From: Octadecabacter ascidiaceicola | Lineage (GTDB): Bacteria; Pseudomonadota; Alphaproteobacteria; Rhodobacterales; Rhodobacteraceae | Reading direction: 5' to 3' | Assembly: GCF_900185015.1 (NCBI RefSeq) | Contig: NZ_FXYD01000001.1 | Span: 62,001-126,000, forward strand | Length of the DNA: 64,000 nucleotides | Part shown: positions 35,985-44,974 of the stretch, piece by piece | Position numbering within the stretch: the first letter of the stretch is position 1 | Layout of the letters: each line of letters begins with the position of its first letter | Made by a program: the position numbers and the translations under genes | Notes under the pieces: model-generated | What the model saw: only the letters and a program-made list of their open reading frames with translations | Database searches by the model: none | What the model was told of the DNA's origin: nothing

Positions 35985-36455
35985 ATGAAAAGAACGATAC
36001 TAGCAGCCGCTGTAACAGGCTTGGGAACCATCGCGTTCGCAGAAACAGCACCAAACGATATCACCTTCGGTGAGTATGGTCAGATCGAGACATCTTTGTC
36101 CGGTGTGGCTGGCGATCCGGCGGCGGGTCTTGAGATCATGGTCGCACGTGGCAAAGGCAATTGCATTGCTTGCCACCAAGTGACCGCGCTCGAGGAATAT
36201 CCATTCCACGGGGAAGTTGGCCCGTCATTGGATTTCGTCGGCGAACGTTGGGAAGAAGCTGACCTTCGGGGCATCGTCGCAAGCGCGAAGATGACGTTCC
36301 CTGAATCGATCATGCCGTCATTTTACAAGACCGAAGGCTTTATTCGTCCAGGCAACGCCTACACAGGCCGTGCCGCAGAAGGCGAGATTGAGCCAATTCT
36401 GACCGCTCAAGAAATTGAAGATGTGGTCGCATACCTAATGACGCTGACCGAGTAA
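35985..36455 (+). CDS. soxX: SoxX, monohaem cytochrome c subunit of SoxAX
   Basis: Periplasmic cytochrome of 156 residues; the ATG at 35985 has a strong ribosome site (GGGAGGGG), and the signal peptide ends near AFA|ET at residue 19. The haem motif is CIACH near residue 57, and the axial methionine is in SIMPSFYK near residue 110. SoxX with SoxA starts thiosulfate oxidation by coupling it to the SoxY cysteine. Confidence 0.95.
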   Translation: MKRTILAAAVTGLGTIAFAETAPNDITFGEYGQIETSLSGVAGDPAAGLEIMVARGKGNCIACHQVTALEEYPFHGEVGPSLDFVGERWEEADLRGIVASAKMTFPESIMPSFYKTEGFIRPGNAYTGRAAEGEIEPILTAQEIEDVVAYLMTLTE

Positions 36456-36488
36456 TCGTCAGCTTTCGATAAAATAACAGGAGAAATC

Positions 36489-36905
36489 ATGAGCTTTACA
36501 CGTAGAGATACGCTCAGATTGGCAATGGGCACCGCAGTTGCGGCCGCTGTTCCATTCAAAGTATTTGCTGACGTAGACGCAGACGTTGCAGCGTTCACTG
36601 AAGGCGCTGAAATCGGTGAGGGCGGCATCACACTCGTCGCGCCGGAAATCGCAGAAAACGGCAACACCGTGCCAATCGAAGTCGACGCCCCGGGCGCAGT
36701 TGCGATCTTGGTTCTCGCGACTGGTAACCCGACACCGGCTGTTGGCACGTTTAACTTCGGTCCACTGGCTGGCGCGCAAATGGCGTCCACACGGATCCGA
36801 CTTGCTGGGACGCAAGACGTTCTTGCAATCGCAAAAATGGCTGACGGCACCTTTGTTCAGGCGCGCCAAGAAGTGAAAGTCACAATCGGCGGCTGCGGCG
36901 GCTAA
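36489..36905 (+). CDS. soxY: SoxY, sulfur carrier subunit of SoxYZ
   Basis: Exported carrier of 138 residues with a twin-arginine signal (FTRRDTLRLAMG). It ends in the diagnostic GGCGG motif with carrier C136, to which sulfur intermediates are bound. Because the signal is Tat-type it is exported folded, together with SoxZ, which has no signal of its own. soxZ follows after 14 bp. Confidence 0.97.
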   Translation: MSFTRRDTLRLAMGTAVAAAVPFKVFADVDADVAAFTEGAEIGEGGITLVAPEIAENGNTVPIEVDAPGAVAILVLATGNPTPAVGTFNFGPLAGAQMASTRIRLAGTQDVLAIAKMADGTFVQARQEVKVTIGGCGG

Positions 36906-36919
36906 GGGAGCATAAGAAC

Positions 36920-37249
36920 ATGGCAGATAATGTAACACCACGCATTCGCGTTCCACGCGAAGCATCCGCTGGCGAAACGATCACAATCAAAACACTGATC
37001 TCTCACCCAATGGAATCCGGTCAGCGCAAAGACGGTGACGGAAACGTCATCCCGCGTTCGATCATCAACCGTTTCACGTGTGATTTCAACGGCCAGAACG
37101 TCATCGACGTAACGATGGAACCAGCGATTTCGACAAATCCGTTCCTTGAATTCCAAGCGGTCGTCCCAGAGGCGGGCACGTTTGTCTTCACATGGTACGA
37201 CGATGACGGTGACATCTACACCGAAGAAAAAGAAATCGCCGTTAGCTAA
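36920..37249 (+). CDS. soxZ: SoxZ, partner subunit of SoxYZ
   Basis: Immunoglobulin-fold subunit of 109 residues, normal length and with no signal peptide, so it is carried out with SoxY. The motif TLISHPMESGQRKD and the ending FTWYDDDGD are typical. Together with SoxY it presents the sulfur-bearing cysteine to SoxAX, SoxB and SoxCD. Confidence 0.96.
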   Translation: MADNVTPRIRVPREASAGETITIKTLISHPMESGQRKDGDGNVIPRSIINRFTCDFNGQNVIDVTMEPAISTNPFLEFQAVVPEAGTFVFTWYDDDGDIYTEEKEIAVS

Positions 37250-37273
37250 TCACTGACCCGGGGAGGGGCCAAG

Positions 37274-38125
37274 ATGAAAAAAACACTTACTTCAATAGGT
37301 GCCGTATGCTTCGCAATGGCCGTTCCTTTTGGGCAGGCGTTTGCGGATGAGGATGCAGATCTTGTCGTAAACGGCGAGCTTGAGATTACCGTACGTGCTC
37401 CGGCACCAGCGCATCTCGAGAACCTCGATGAAATCACATCGGGTTGGGTGTATCGCTCAACAGAAACGCAAGCGTTTCAACTGGACGACTTCGAAAACCC
37501 GGGCATGATTTTTGTTGATTCAGGTCTTGAATCTTGGACCACGGTCGAAGGTGAAGCGGGCGAGTCTTGTGCAAGCTGTCATGGCGATGCTGAGGAAATG
37601 GCCGGTGTCAGTGCGACCTATCCAAAGTGGAACGATGATGCGGAAGAAGTTCGTACACTGACCATGCAGGTCAACGCTTGCCGCACTGAGCAGATGGGCG
37701 CTGAAGAATGGAAATATGACAAACCTGACATGTTGAACATGACGGCGCTTTTGGCCTCCGTGTCTCGCGGTATGCCTGTCAACGTTGCGATCGATGGCCC
37801 TGCGGCGGCTACATGGGAGCAGGGACGTGATTTGTACTACACACGTACCGGCATTCTTGAATTGTCTTGCGCGAATTGCCACGAAGACAATTACGGCAAC
37901 AACATCCGTGCGGACCACTTGAGCCAAGGTCAGATCAACGGCTTCCCAACTTATCGTCTTAAGAACGCGCGTTTGAACGGTGTGCACTCCCGCTTCCGCG
38001 GGTGTGTCCGTGACACCCGCGCTGAGACTTACGCGGTTGGTAGCCCAGAGTTTATTGCGCTTGAGCTTTACGTTGCTTCAAGGGGCAACGGATTGGACGT
38101 CGAAGGCCCATCCGTCCGTAACTAA
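37274..38125 (+). CDS. soxA: SoxA, dihaem cytochrome c subunit of SoxAX
   Basis: Periplasmic cytochrome of 283 residues with a signal peptide (ending near AFA|DE at residue 24). Two haem motifs are CASCH (99-103) and CANCH (199-203), so this is a dihaem SoxA. C136 is a second conserved cysteine, and C244 in FRGCVRDTRAE is the active-site cysteine that becomes a persulfide ligand. It ends the first sox transcript: a terminator follows directly. Confidence 0.95.
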   Translation: MKKTLTSIGAVCFAMAVPFGQAFADEDADLVVNGELEITVRAPAPAHLENLDEITSGWVYRSTETQAFQLDDFENPGMIFVDSGLESWTTVEGEAGESCASCHGDAEEMAGVSATYPKWNDDAEEVRTLTMQVNACRTEQMGAEEWKYDKPDMLNMTALLASVSRGMPVNVAIDGPAAATWEQGRDLYYTRTGILELSCANCHEDNYGNNIRADHLSQGQINGFPTYRLKNARLNGVHSRFRGCVRDTRAETYAVGSPEFIALELYVASRGNGLDVEGPSVRN

Positions 38126-38132
38126 ACATTCT

Positions 38133-38170
38133 GAAGGGCCGCGGCGTGAAAGCGTACGCGGCCTTTCTTT
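38133..38170 (+). terminator. Rho-independent terminator between soxA and soxB
   Basis: An 11-bp stem (GAAGGGCCGCG / CGCGGCCTTTC, one G-T pair) with a 13-base loop is followed by TTTCTTTC-type sequence. It probably ends or attenuates the soxVWXYZA message ahead of a separate soxB promoter. Confidence 0.7.
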
Positions 38171-38178
38171 CATTTAAC

Positions 38179-38198
38179 ACATTCACCTTTGTGAATGT
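38179..38198. promoter_or_regulatory. Predicted SoxR box upstream of soxB (best match)
   Basis: ACATTC-ACCTTTGT-GAATGT, inside a longer inverted repeat with 9-bp arms CACATTCAC / GTGAATGTG around CTTT. It fits the ATTC-N8-GAAT pattern known for SqrR/YgaV sites exactly. It lies 28 bp before the soxB ATG and just after a terminator, so soxBCDEF probably has its own SoxR-controlled promoter. Confidence 0.75.
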
Positions 38199-38226
38199 GA
38201 TTAAATTTTAAAGGACAGGACAGAGC

Positions 38227-39930
38227 ATGATTTCTCGCCGCGATTTTCTTCAAGCCAGCATGGCAGCTAGTGCACTTGTCGGTGCATCCGGTTTCGGCAA
38301 TTGGGGCAAATTGGCTGCGCAGCAAATGCTGTCGCAAGACGATCTGCTTGATTTTGACACCTACGGCAATGTGTCCCTGATCCATGTCACAGACATTCAT
38401 GCGCAACTAAAGCCAATCTACTTCCGAGAACCTGAAGTAAACCTTGGCGTGGGCCGCAACAAAGGCGCAGTGCCGCATATTACGGGCGCAGACTTCCGCA
38501 AGGCTTACGGTATTGATGATGGAAGTCCGTCTCATTATGCGCTGACATATAACGATTTTTCCGCTTTGGCCCAAGGCTATGGCAAGATGGGTGGCATGGA
38601 CCGCGTGTCCACTGTTGTGAACTCAATCCGCGCTGCACGCCCTGATGCGCTGCTGCTGGATGGCGGCGACACATGGCACGGGTCTTACACGTGTTATCAC
38701 ACAGAAGGCCAAGACGTGGTCAACGTGATGAACACGCTGAAGCCAGACGCGATGACGTTCCACTGGGAATTCACGCTCGGTTCCGGCCGTGTTCGCGACA
38801 TCGTAAATGACCTGCCGTTCGCGGCCCTTGGTCAGAACATTTTTGATAGCGAATGGGATGAACCATCCGAAGACTTCGCACCATACAAATTCTTTGAGCG
38901 TGGTGGCGTGAAAATTGCCGTAATCGGGCAGGCGTTCCCATACATGCCGATCGCCAATCCTGGCTGGATGTTCCCAGAGTATTCCTTCGGTATTCGCGAT
39001 CAGCGGATGCAAGAAATGGTTAATGAAGTCCGCGCAGCGGGTGCTGAGCTGGTTGTTTGCCTGTCCCACAACGGTTTCGACGTCGATAAAGCCATGGCAG
39101 GCCGTGTGACAGGGATCGACGTGATCCTCGCGGGCCACACCCATGATGCATTGCCTGAGCCTGTGATCGTTGGCGACACCATCATCATCGCGTCCGGTTC
39201 CAACGGCAAGTTTGTAAGTCGTGTTGATCTGGACGTGCGCGACGGCAAAATGATGGGCTTCCGCCACAAGCTGATCCCGATTTTTTCAGACGTGATTGAA
39301 CCAGACGCCGAGGTCACAGCCGTGATCGACGAGCAGCGCGCACCATTTGAAGCTGAGCTGTCCGAGGTCTTGGGTCGCACATCCGATGATACGACGCTGT
39401 ACCGTCGTGGTAACTTTAACGGGTCATGGGATGATCTGATCTGTGACGCGCTGATTGAGGAACGCGAAGCCGACATCGCAATGTCACCAGGGGTGCGTTG
39501 GGGGCCGTCTATCTTGCCGGGTCAGGACATCACACGTGAAGATCTTTGGAATGTTACGTCTATGACATACCCGAACGCCTATCGCACTGAAATGACGGGT
39601 GAATTTATTCACACCATCATGGAGGACGTGGCGGATAACCTGTTCAATGAGGACCCGTATTACCAGCAAGGCGGCGACATGGTCCGCGTTGGTGGCATGG
39701 GCTACCGCATCGACATCAACAAGCCCATCGGTGAGCGCGTCAGCAATCTAACGCTGCTGAAAACCGGTGAATCGATCGACCCGTCCAAGACCTACGTGGT
39801 TGCGGGGTGGGCATCGGTTAACGAGGGCACAGAAGGCCCACCAATTTGGGACGTGGTCGAAAACTACATCAAACGCGAGGGCACCGTCAGCGTGGCACCG
39901 AACACCAGTGTCGACGTTGTAGGCGCTTAA
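38227..39930 (+). CDS. soxB: SoxB, dimanganese sulfate thiohydrolase
   Basis: Exported hydrolase of 567 residues, standard for SoxB, with a Tat signal (SRRDFLQASMAAS). The metal site is formed by HVTDIHAQLKP near residue 55, GGDTWHGS near residue 145, LSHNGFD near residue 281 and AGHTHDA near residue 302. It releases sulfate from the SoxY-bound cysteine S-thiosulfonate. It belongs to the 5'-nucleotidase family but the full sox context leaves no doubt. Confidence 0.97.
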   Translation: MISRRDFLQASMAASALVGASGFGNWGKLAAQQMLSQDDLLDFDTYGNVSLIHVTDIHAQLKPIYFREPEVNLGVGRNKGAVPHITGADFRKAYGIDDGSPSHYALTYNDFSALAQGYGKMGGMDRVSTVVNSIRAARPDALLLDGGDTWHGSYTCYHTEGQDVVNVMNTLKPDAMTFHWEFTLGSGRVRDIVNDLPFAALGQNIFDSEWDEPSEDFAPYKFFERGGVKIAVIGQAFPYMPIANPGWMFPEYSFGIRDQRMQEMVNEVRAAGAELVVCLSHNGFDVDKAMAGRVTGIDVILAGHTHDALPEPVIVGDTIIIASGSNGKFVSRVDLDVRDGKMMGFRHKLIPIFSDVIEPDAEVTAVIDEQRAPFEAELSEVLGRTSDDTTLYRRGNFNGSWDDLICDALIEEREADIAMSPGVRWGPSILPGQDITREDLWNVTSMTYPNAYRTEMTGEFIHTIMEDVADNLFNEDPYYQQGGDMVRVGGMGYRIDINKPIGERVSNLTLLKTGESIDPSKTYVVAGWASVNEGTEGPPIWDVVENYIKREGTVSVAPNTSVDVVGA

Positions 39931-39945
39931 AGGAGAGCAATAGAA

Positions 39946-41220
39946 ATGGATGAGTTTGCAAAAACATCCCGTCGCGCGTTTCTGCGCGGCAGCGCAGCAG
40001 TTGCTGCGGGAACTGTCGCAGGGCAGACGGCTGCACAGGGCGCGCCTGATCCGGCGATCACAGAACTACAGGACTGGGCGTCCTATCTCGGCGTTGGCGT
40101 CGATGAAACGCCATATGGTCTGCCGATCAAATTCGAAACAGACGTCGTGCGCCGCAATGTGGCTTGGCTGACTGCGTCGCCAATTTCGTCAATCAACTTT
40201 ACGCCGATCCACGCCCTTGAAGGTACGATCACGCCGCAGGGTTGCGCGTTTGAACGTCACCACTCCGGCGCTATCGAGCTGAGCAAAGACGATTATCGCT
40301 TGATGATCAACGGCTTGGTAGATCGCCCGCTGGTATTCACTTACGCTGATCTTGAGCGTCTGCCACGCGAAAACCACGTGTATTTCTGCGAATGTGCGGC
40401 GAATACCGGCATGGAATGGGCTGGCGCGCAGCTGAACGGCGCGCAGTTCACCCACGGTATGATCCACAACATGGAATACACCGGCGTTCCACTGCGCACG
40501 CTGCTGGCCGAGGCTGGCCTCGACGCAACAGGCGATCTGGCGGACAAGTGGGTTTATGTTGAAGGTGCAGATGCGTCGTCCAACGGTCGCTCAATCCCAA
40601 TGGAAAAAGCTTTGGATGACGTGCTTGTTGCGTTCAAGGCTAACGGCGAGGCATTGCGGATGGAGCACGGTTACCCAGTGCGCCTTGTCGTACCTGGTTG
40701 GGAAGGCAACATGTGGGTCAAGTGGCTTCGCCGCATTGAAGTGACAGATGCCGCCACTGAAAGCCGTGAAGAAACATCCAAGTACACAGACGTTCACGAG
40801 AACGGTGTTGCACGTAAGTGGACATGGGTGATGGACGCGAAATCTGTCATCACATCGCCAAGCCCGCAAATGCCGATCACTCATGGGCCTGGTCCGCTGG
40901 TTGTGTCCGGCCTTGCATGGTCCGGCCACGGTAAGATCACCCGCGTTGATGTCTCCATCGATGGCGGTGTGACATGGCAGACTGCACGTTTGGGCAAGCA
41001 GGGCGACACCAAAGCACTGACCCGTTTCTATCTCGATATGGATTGGGACGGCAGCGAGATGCTGATGCAAGCCCGTGCGATGGATGACACTGGCTACGTC
41101 CAACCAACCAAAGACCAGCTCCGCGAGATGCGCGGCGAAAACTCGGTCTACCACAACAACTGTATCCAAACATGGTTCGTGAACGAAGAAGGGGTCGCAG
41201 AGAATGTCGAAGTCTCTTAA
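39946..41220 (+). CDS. soxC: SoxC, molybdenum subunit of sulfane dehydrogenase SoxCD
   Basis: Sulfite-oxidase-family molybdoenzyme of 424 residues with a Tat signal (TSRRAFLRGSAAVAAG). The molybdenum-binding cysteine is most likely C150 in YFCECAANTGMEW. RLVVPGWEGNMWVKW is the substrate-binding region, and the C-terminal dimerisation domain follows. SoxCD removes six electrons from the SoxY-bound sulfane, so its presence predicts complete oxidation to sulfate with no sulfur globules. The stop lies 17 bp inside soxD. Confidence 0.95.
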   Translation: MDEFAKTSRRAFLRGSAAVAAGTVAGQTAAQGAPDPAITELQDWASYLGVGVDETPYGLPIKFETDVVRRNVAWLTASPISSINFTPIHALEGTITPQGCAFERHHSGAIELSKDDYRLMINGLVDRPLVFTYADLERLPRENHVYFCECAANTGMEWAGAQLNGAQFTHGMIHNMEYTGVPLRTLLAEAGLDATGDLADKWVYVEGADASSNGRSIPMEKALDDVLVAFKANGEALRMEHGYPVRLVVPGWEGNMWVKWLRRIEVTDAATESREETSKYTDVHENGVARKWTWVMDAKSVITSPSPQMPITHGPGPLVVSGLAWSGHGKITRVDVSIDGGVTWQTARLGKQGDTKALTRFYLDMDWDGSEMLMQARAMDDTGYVQPTKDQLREMRGENSVYHNNCIQTWFVNEEGVAENVEVS

Positions 41221-42451
41221 TCTATTTCTCCCTGCAATTGGCGGTACGGCCCTCGTATTAGGTGGCGCATACGGCTTTATGGCACGCGACTACGGCGCGA
41301 AAACAATCGAAAGCCTTGAAACACGAGTTGAGCAATCAACTGCAAGTGCCGCGAGCGCGACAGAAGCAGCGCGCGCTGCTGAGGCCGAGATCGCGCGTCT
41401 GGCCGCAGAGCGCGACGAGTTTCAAGCTATTGCCGCAGCAGGCGGTGGGCTGACACAGCCGGCACCGGTTGCAGAAGCTGTTTATGGTCTTGGCCGTGAA
41501 GCACTGCCAGAAGAAATCGCGGCTTGGGACGTTGATGTTCTCCCAGACGGGCGAGGTTTGCCTGTAGGTAGCGGTGACGTTTGGACGGGCGAAGAGCTGT
41601 TCGTTGATCAGTGTGCTGCATGTCACGGTGACTTCGCAGAAGGTTCAGGTAACTGGCCGGTTCTTGCAGGTGGCTTTGGCACACTTGCAGATGAGGACCC
41701 AGTGAAAACAGTCGGTTCCTACTGGCCGTACCTGTCTACGTCTTGGGACTACATCAACCGCTCTATGCCGTTTGGCGCTGCGGGCACACTGAGTGCTGAT
41801 GAGACCTATGCGATCGTGGCTTACATTCTGTATTCCAACGACATGGTTGATGACGATTTCGTTCTAAGCAACGAGACGTTCTTTGAAATCGAAATGCCGA
41901 ATGCGGACGGCTTTGTCATCGATGACCGTGCTGAAACAGAATACTCCATCTGGCGCGCTGAGCCATGTATGACGGGTTGTAAAGACAGCGTTGAAATCAC
42001 AATGCACGCGTCTGTTGTCGATGTGACACCAGAAGAAGAGGGCATGGAAGAAGAAGCTATGCACTCCGAGGAACCTGCCGCTGAAGACGCGACTGGTGAT
42101 GCTGAAGTCGTTGAAGCCTCTGTTGACCCTGCGTTGATCGATGCGGGTAAAGGCGTGTTCCGCCAATGTCAGTCTTGCCACGAAGTTGGTGAAGGCGCGT
42201 CTGACCGCACAGGTCCACAGCTGAACGGTTTGCTAGGTCGTACAATCGGCAGCATCGATGGTTTCCGGTACTCCAACTCCTTCAAGGATGCCGCTGAAGC
42301 GGGTGAAACATGGACAACTGAAGCGCTTGAAGCGTTCTTGACGGACCCACGCGGTGCAATGTCGGGAACGAAGATGGCCTATCGCGGTCTGTCTGATCCT
42401 GCCGACATCACCGCGGTCCTTGCTTACATCGAAAGCATTGGTGCTGAATGA
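41204..42451 (+). CDS. soxD: SoxD, dihaem cytochrome c subunit of SoxCD
   Basis: Protein of 415 residues with an N-terminal hydrophobic anchor (residues 5-26), a coiled stretch (about 30-72) and two cytochrome domains: CAACH near residue 138 and CQSCH near residue 323. The linker is strongly acidic (EEEGMEEEAM, repeated Glu/Asp to about residue 305), a likely flexible tether. It takes electrons from SoxC to the respiratory chain. It overlaps both soxC (17 bp) and soxE (ATGA). Confidence 0.94.
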   Translation: MSKSLNLFLPAIGGTALVLGGAYGFMARDYGAKTIESLETRVEQSTASAASATEAARAAEAEIARLAAERDEFQAIAAAGGGLTQPAPVAEAVYGLGREALPEEIAAWDVDVLPDGRGLPVGSGDVWTGEELFVDQCAACHGDFAEGSGNWPVLAGGFGTLADEDPVKTVGSYWPYLSTSWDYINRSMPFGAAGTLSADETYAIVAYILYSNDMVDDDFVLSNETFFEIEMPNADGFVIDDRAETEYSIWRAEPCMTGCKDSVEITMHASVVDVTPEEEGMEEEAMHSEEPAAEDATGDAEVVEASVDPALIDAGKGVFRQCQSCHEVGEGASDRTGPQLNGLLGRTIGSIDGFRYSNSFKDAAEAGETWTTEALEAFLTDPRGAMSGTKMAYRGLSDPADITAVLAYIESIGAE

Positions 42452-43152
42452 GCTCTTTGAGAAACACCATTTCGACAGTCGCCATCGCTGCATTTGCAGC
42501 GGTGGCGCACGCCGATGTAGGGGGTGACGCCGAGCGCGGCGAAAACCTTTTCCGTCAATGCTCTGGCTGCCACCAAGTAGGGGCAGGCGCGGAAGATCGG
42601 GTCGGCCCGCACCTTAACGGCATTTTCGACAGCCCAGCAGGGGATTCCGAAGGGTATCGCTACTCCAACGGGATGGAACGTGCGGCTGCGGGTGGTTTGA
42701 TTTGGACATACGAAACCCTTGATGCCTATATCAAAGATCCGCGTTCGCTTGTGTCCCAGACACGTATGTCTTTCGGTGGTTTTGATGACCAACAAGACCG
42801 TGATGACGTTCTAGCGTTCCTGCGGCGCTTTTCTGACAATCCACAAGACATTCCAGAATCCGCCCCAACCGCTGTTGCGGTTGACCATGAGATCGCTCCC
42901 GAAATCCTTGCGATCGTGGGGGACCCTGCGTACGGCGAATACCTTTCCGGAGAATGCACGGCATGCCACCAAACCAGTGGTGCGGCAAACGGCATTCCAA
43001 GCATCACTCATTGGCCAAGCGAAGATTTCGTGATCGCCATGCATGCCTACAAGGATGGGGTTCGCCAGCATCCAGTCATGCAAATGATGGCTGGGAGGCT
43101 GTCAAACGAAGAGATTGCGGCGCTTGCTGCGTATTTCAAAGACATCGAATAA
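42448..43152 (+). CDS. soxE: SoxE, dihaem cytochrome c
   Basis: Periplasmic cytochrome of 234 residues with a signal peptide (ending near AHA|DV at residue 22). Haem motifs are CSGCH near residue 31 and CTACH near residue 170. In Paracoccus-type clusters SoxE is the cytochrome partner of the flavoprotein SoxF, encoded 26 bp downstream, making a flavocytochrome c sulfide dehydrogenase. The first domain resembles that of the soxD C-terminal cytochrome. Confidence 0.9.
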   Translation: MSSLRNTISTVAIAAFAAVAHADVGGDAERGENLFRQCSGCHQVGAGAEDRVGPHLNGIFDSPAGDSEGYRYSNGMERAAAGGLIWTYETLDAYIKDPRSLVSQTRMSFGGFDDQQDRDDVLAFLRRFSDNPQDIPESAPTAVAVDHEIAPEILAIVGDPAYGEYLSGECTACHQTSGAANGIPSITHWPSEDFVIAMHAYKDGVRQHPVMQMMAGRLSNEEIAALAAYFKDIE

Positions 43153-43178
43153 TCGGTGCATTTTAGGGAGAAAGTGAA

Positions 43179-44450
43179 ATGAAACTCAACAGACGCGCCT
43201 TTATTGGCACCGCCGCGGCAGCAGCCGGCACATTTGCCGCACCGCTGTTGGTCCGTGCTGACGGTCATGCAAAGCCACGTGTTGTAATTGTCGGCGGGGG
43301 CGCTGGTGGCGCGACTGCTGCGCGCTACATTGCCAAGGATAGCAATGGCGAAATCGACGTTACGCTGATCGAACCAACACGCACCTATTACACCTGCTTC
43401 TTTTCCAACCTTTATTTGGGCGGCTTCCGCACAATGGACAGCCTGGGCCATTCTTACGGTACACTGGCAGCAGAATACGGCATCAACGTTGTACATGACT
43501 GGGCAACAGGTGTTGATCGCGACGCCAAGACAGTTACGACGGCTGGTGGTTACACAATCCCATATGATCGCCTGATCCTGTCACCAGGTATCGACTTTGT
43601 TGACGGTGCCGTTGCTGGTTGGGATGTATCATCCCAGAACGCTATGCCACACGCCTATAAAGCAGGTTCTCAGACCGAACTGTTGCGTGCCCAGATTGAG
43701 GCCATGCCGCAGGGTGGTACATACGCAATGGTTGCTCCGCCAAACCCATTCCGCTGCCCTCCTGGACCGTATGAGCGGATCAGCATGGTTGCGCATATGC
43801 TGAAAGAGAACAATCCAACAGCCAAGATCCTGATCGCGGACCCGAAGGAAAAGTTCTCTAAGCAGGGTCTGTTTGAAGATGGCTGGAGCACGCATTACGC
43901 GGGCATGATCGAACGCGTCGGTCCTGACTTTGGCGGTGACAACGTTGAAGTTGATCCAAACGCAATGACGCTCAGCATTGATGGCGAAGTTACAAACGTA
44001 GACGTTTGTAACGTTATCCCAGCAATGAAAGCGGGCAAGATCGCAGAAATCGCAGGCATCACTGAAGGCAACTGGGCCCCAGTAAATGCGGCTGATCTGT
44101 CTTCCAAGATGGATGAAAACATCCACATCTTGGGCGATGCTTGTGCGCAGGGCGATATGCCCAAATCCGGCTTCTCGGCCAACTCTCAGGCGAAGGTTTG
44201 CGCCAATGCCGTGCGCGGTGCGTTGACGGGGTCCACTGTGTTCCCAGCACGTTTTGCAAACACATGCTGGTCGCTGATCGACACCAACGACGGTGTTAAA
44301 GTTGGTGCGTCTTATGAAGCAACGGACGAAAAGATCGCTAAGGTAGACGGGTTCATTTCTGAGGTCGGCGAAAGCGCGGATGTGCGCCAAGCGACGTTTG
44401 AAGAATCTGTTGGTTGGTATGACGGCATTACAGCCGACATGTTTGGCTAA
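43179..44450 (+). CDS. soxF: SoxF, flavocytochrome c sulfide dehydrogenase flavoprotein
   Basis: FAD protein of 423 residues with a Tat-like signal (NRRAFIGTAAAAAG). The dinucleotide motif VVIVGGGAGGATAARYI lies near residue 32. Redox cysteines are at TYYTCFFSN near residue 70 and in the PFRCPPGPYER region, and the C-terminal FCSD domain follows (ANTCWSLI). It oxidises sulfide, or helps reactivate SoxYZ. A weak hairpin (44455-44470) follows. Confidence 0.93.
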   Translation: MKLNRRAFIGTAAAAAGTFAAPLLVRADGHAKPRVVIVGGGAGGATAARYIAKDSNGEIDVTLIEPTRTYYTCFFSNLYLGGFRTMDSLGHSYGTLAAEYGINVVHDWATGVDRDAKTVTTAGGYTIPYDRLILSPGIDFVDGAVAGWDVSSQNAMPHAYKAGSQTELLRAQIEAMPQGGTYAMVAPPNPFRCPPGPYERISMVAHMLKENNPTAKILIADPKEKFSKQGLFEDGWSTHYAGMIERVGPDFGGDNVEVDPNAMTLSIDGEVTNVDVCNVIPAMKAGKIAEIAGITEGNWAPVNAADLSSKMDENIHILGDACAQGDMPKSGFSANSQAKVCANAVRGALTGSTVFPARFANTCWSLIDTNDGVKVGASYEATDEKIAKVDGFISEVGESADVRQATFEESVGWYDGITADMFG

Positions 44451-44534
44451 AAAAAAAGCTGCTGGGCTTTGATCTATGTCACGGTCCAGCACACCCAATT
44501 GCGTTACCAAAAGTTGAACTTTGGAGGAAAGACA

Positions 44535-44966
44535 ATGAAACGACTTCTGCTTTCAGCTTGCTTTAGCGTAATTGCCACGATTTCTGCGGCACAAGGATCC
44601 ACAGTCTACTCGTTTGACGGATCCTTTGATGACGCAACTTTTTCAGTTGAAAGCGCGATTGTTGGCCATGGTTTGGTTATAGATTATGTCAGTCACACAG
44701 GTGAAATGCTGGCACGGACAGCGCAAGACGTCGGTAGCGACGTGGAGCTGTTTACGGCCGCAGACATCTTTGTGTTTTGCTCCGCCAGCCTGTCCCGCGA
44801 AGTGATGGAAGCGGATCCAATGAACATCGCATATTGCCCATACGGTGTCTTTGTCGCCGAACGTGACGGCAAAGTGATGATCGGCTATCGCAACTACCCA
44901 GAGGGCGAAATGCAGAAGGTCCAAAGCCTTCTTGACGACATCGTCCAAGAGGCCCTCGGAGATTAA
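44535..44966 (+). CDS. Exported DUF302 domain protein
   Basis: Protein of 143 residues from the ATG at 44535 (ribosome site TGGAGGAAA), with a signal peptide (ending near SAA|QG at residue 21). The DUF302 pattern is visible: [15 protein letters not shown], then [21 protein letters not shown]. Two cysteines may form a redox or metal site. The family has no assigned reaction but is often seen beside sulfur-oxidation genes. It sits between soxF and hemA, 8 bp before the latter, so it is part of the sox transcript. Confidence 0.8.
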   Translation: MKRLLLSACFSVIATISAAQGSTVYSFDGSFDDATFSVESAIVGHGLVIDYVSHTGEMLARTAQDVGSDVELFTAADIFVFCSASLSREVMEADPMNIAYCPYGVFVAERDGKVMIGYRNYPEGEMQKVQSLLDDIVQEALGD

Positions 44967-44974
44967 CACGCGAC

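Noticed and set aside
44455-44470. Hairpin AAAGC/GCTTT after soxF as a terminator
   Set aside because: Only five pairs and no T-tract; the downstream genes seem to belong to the same transcript.
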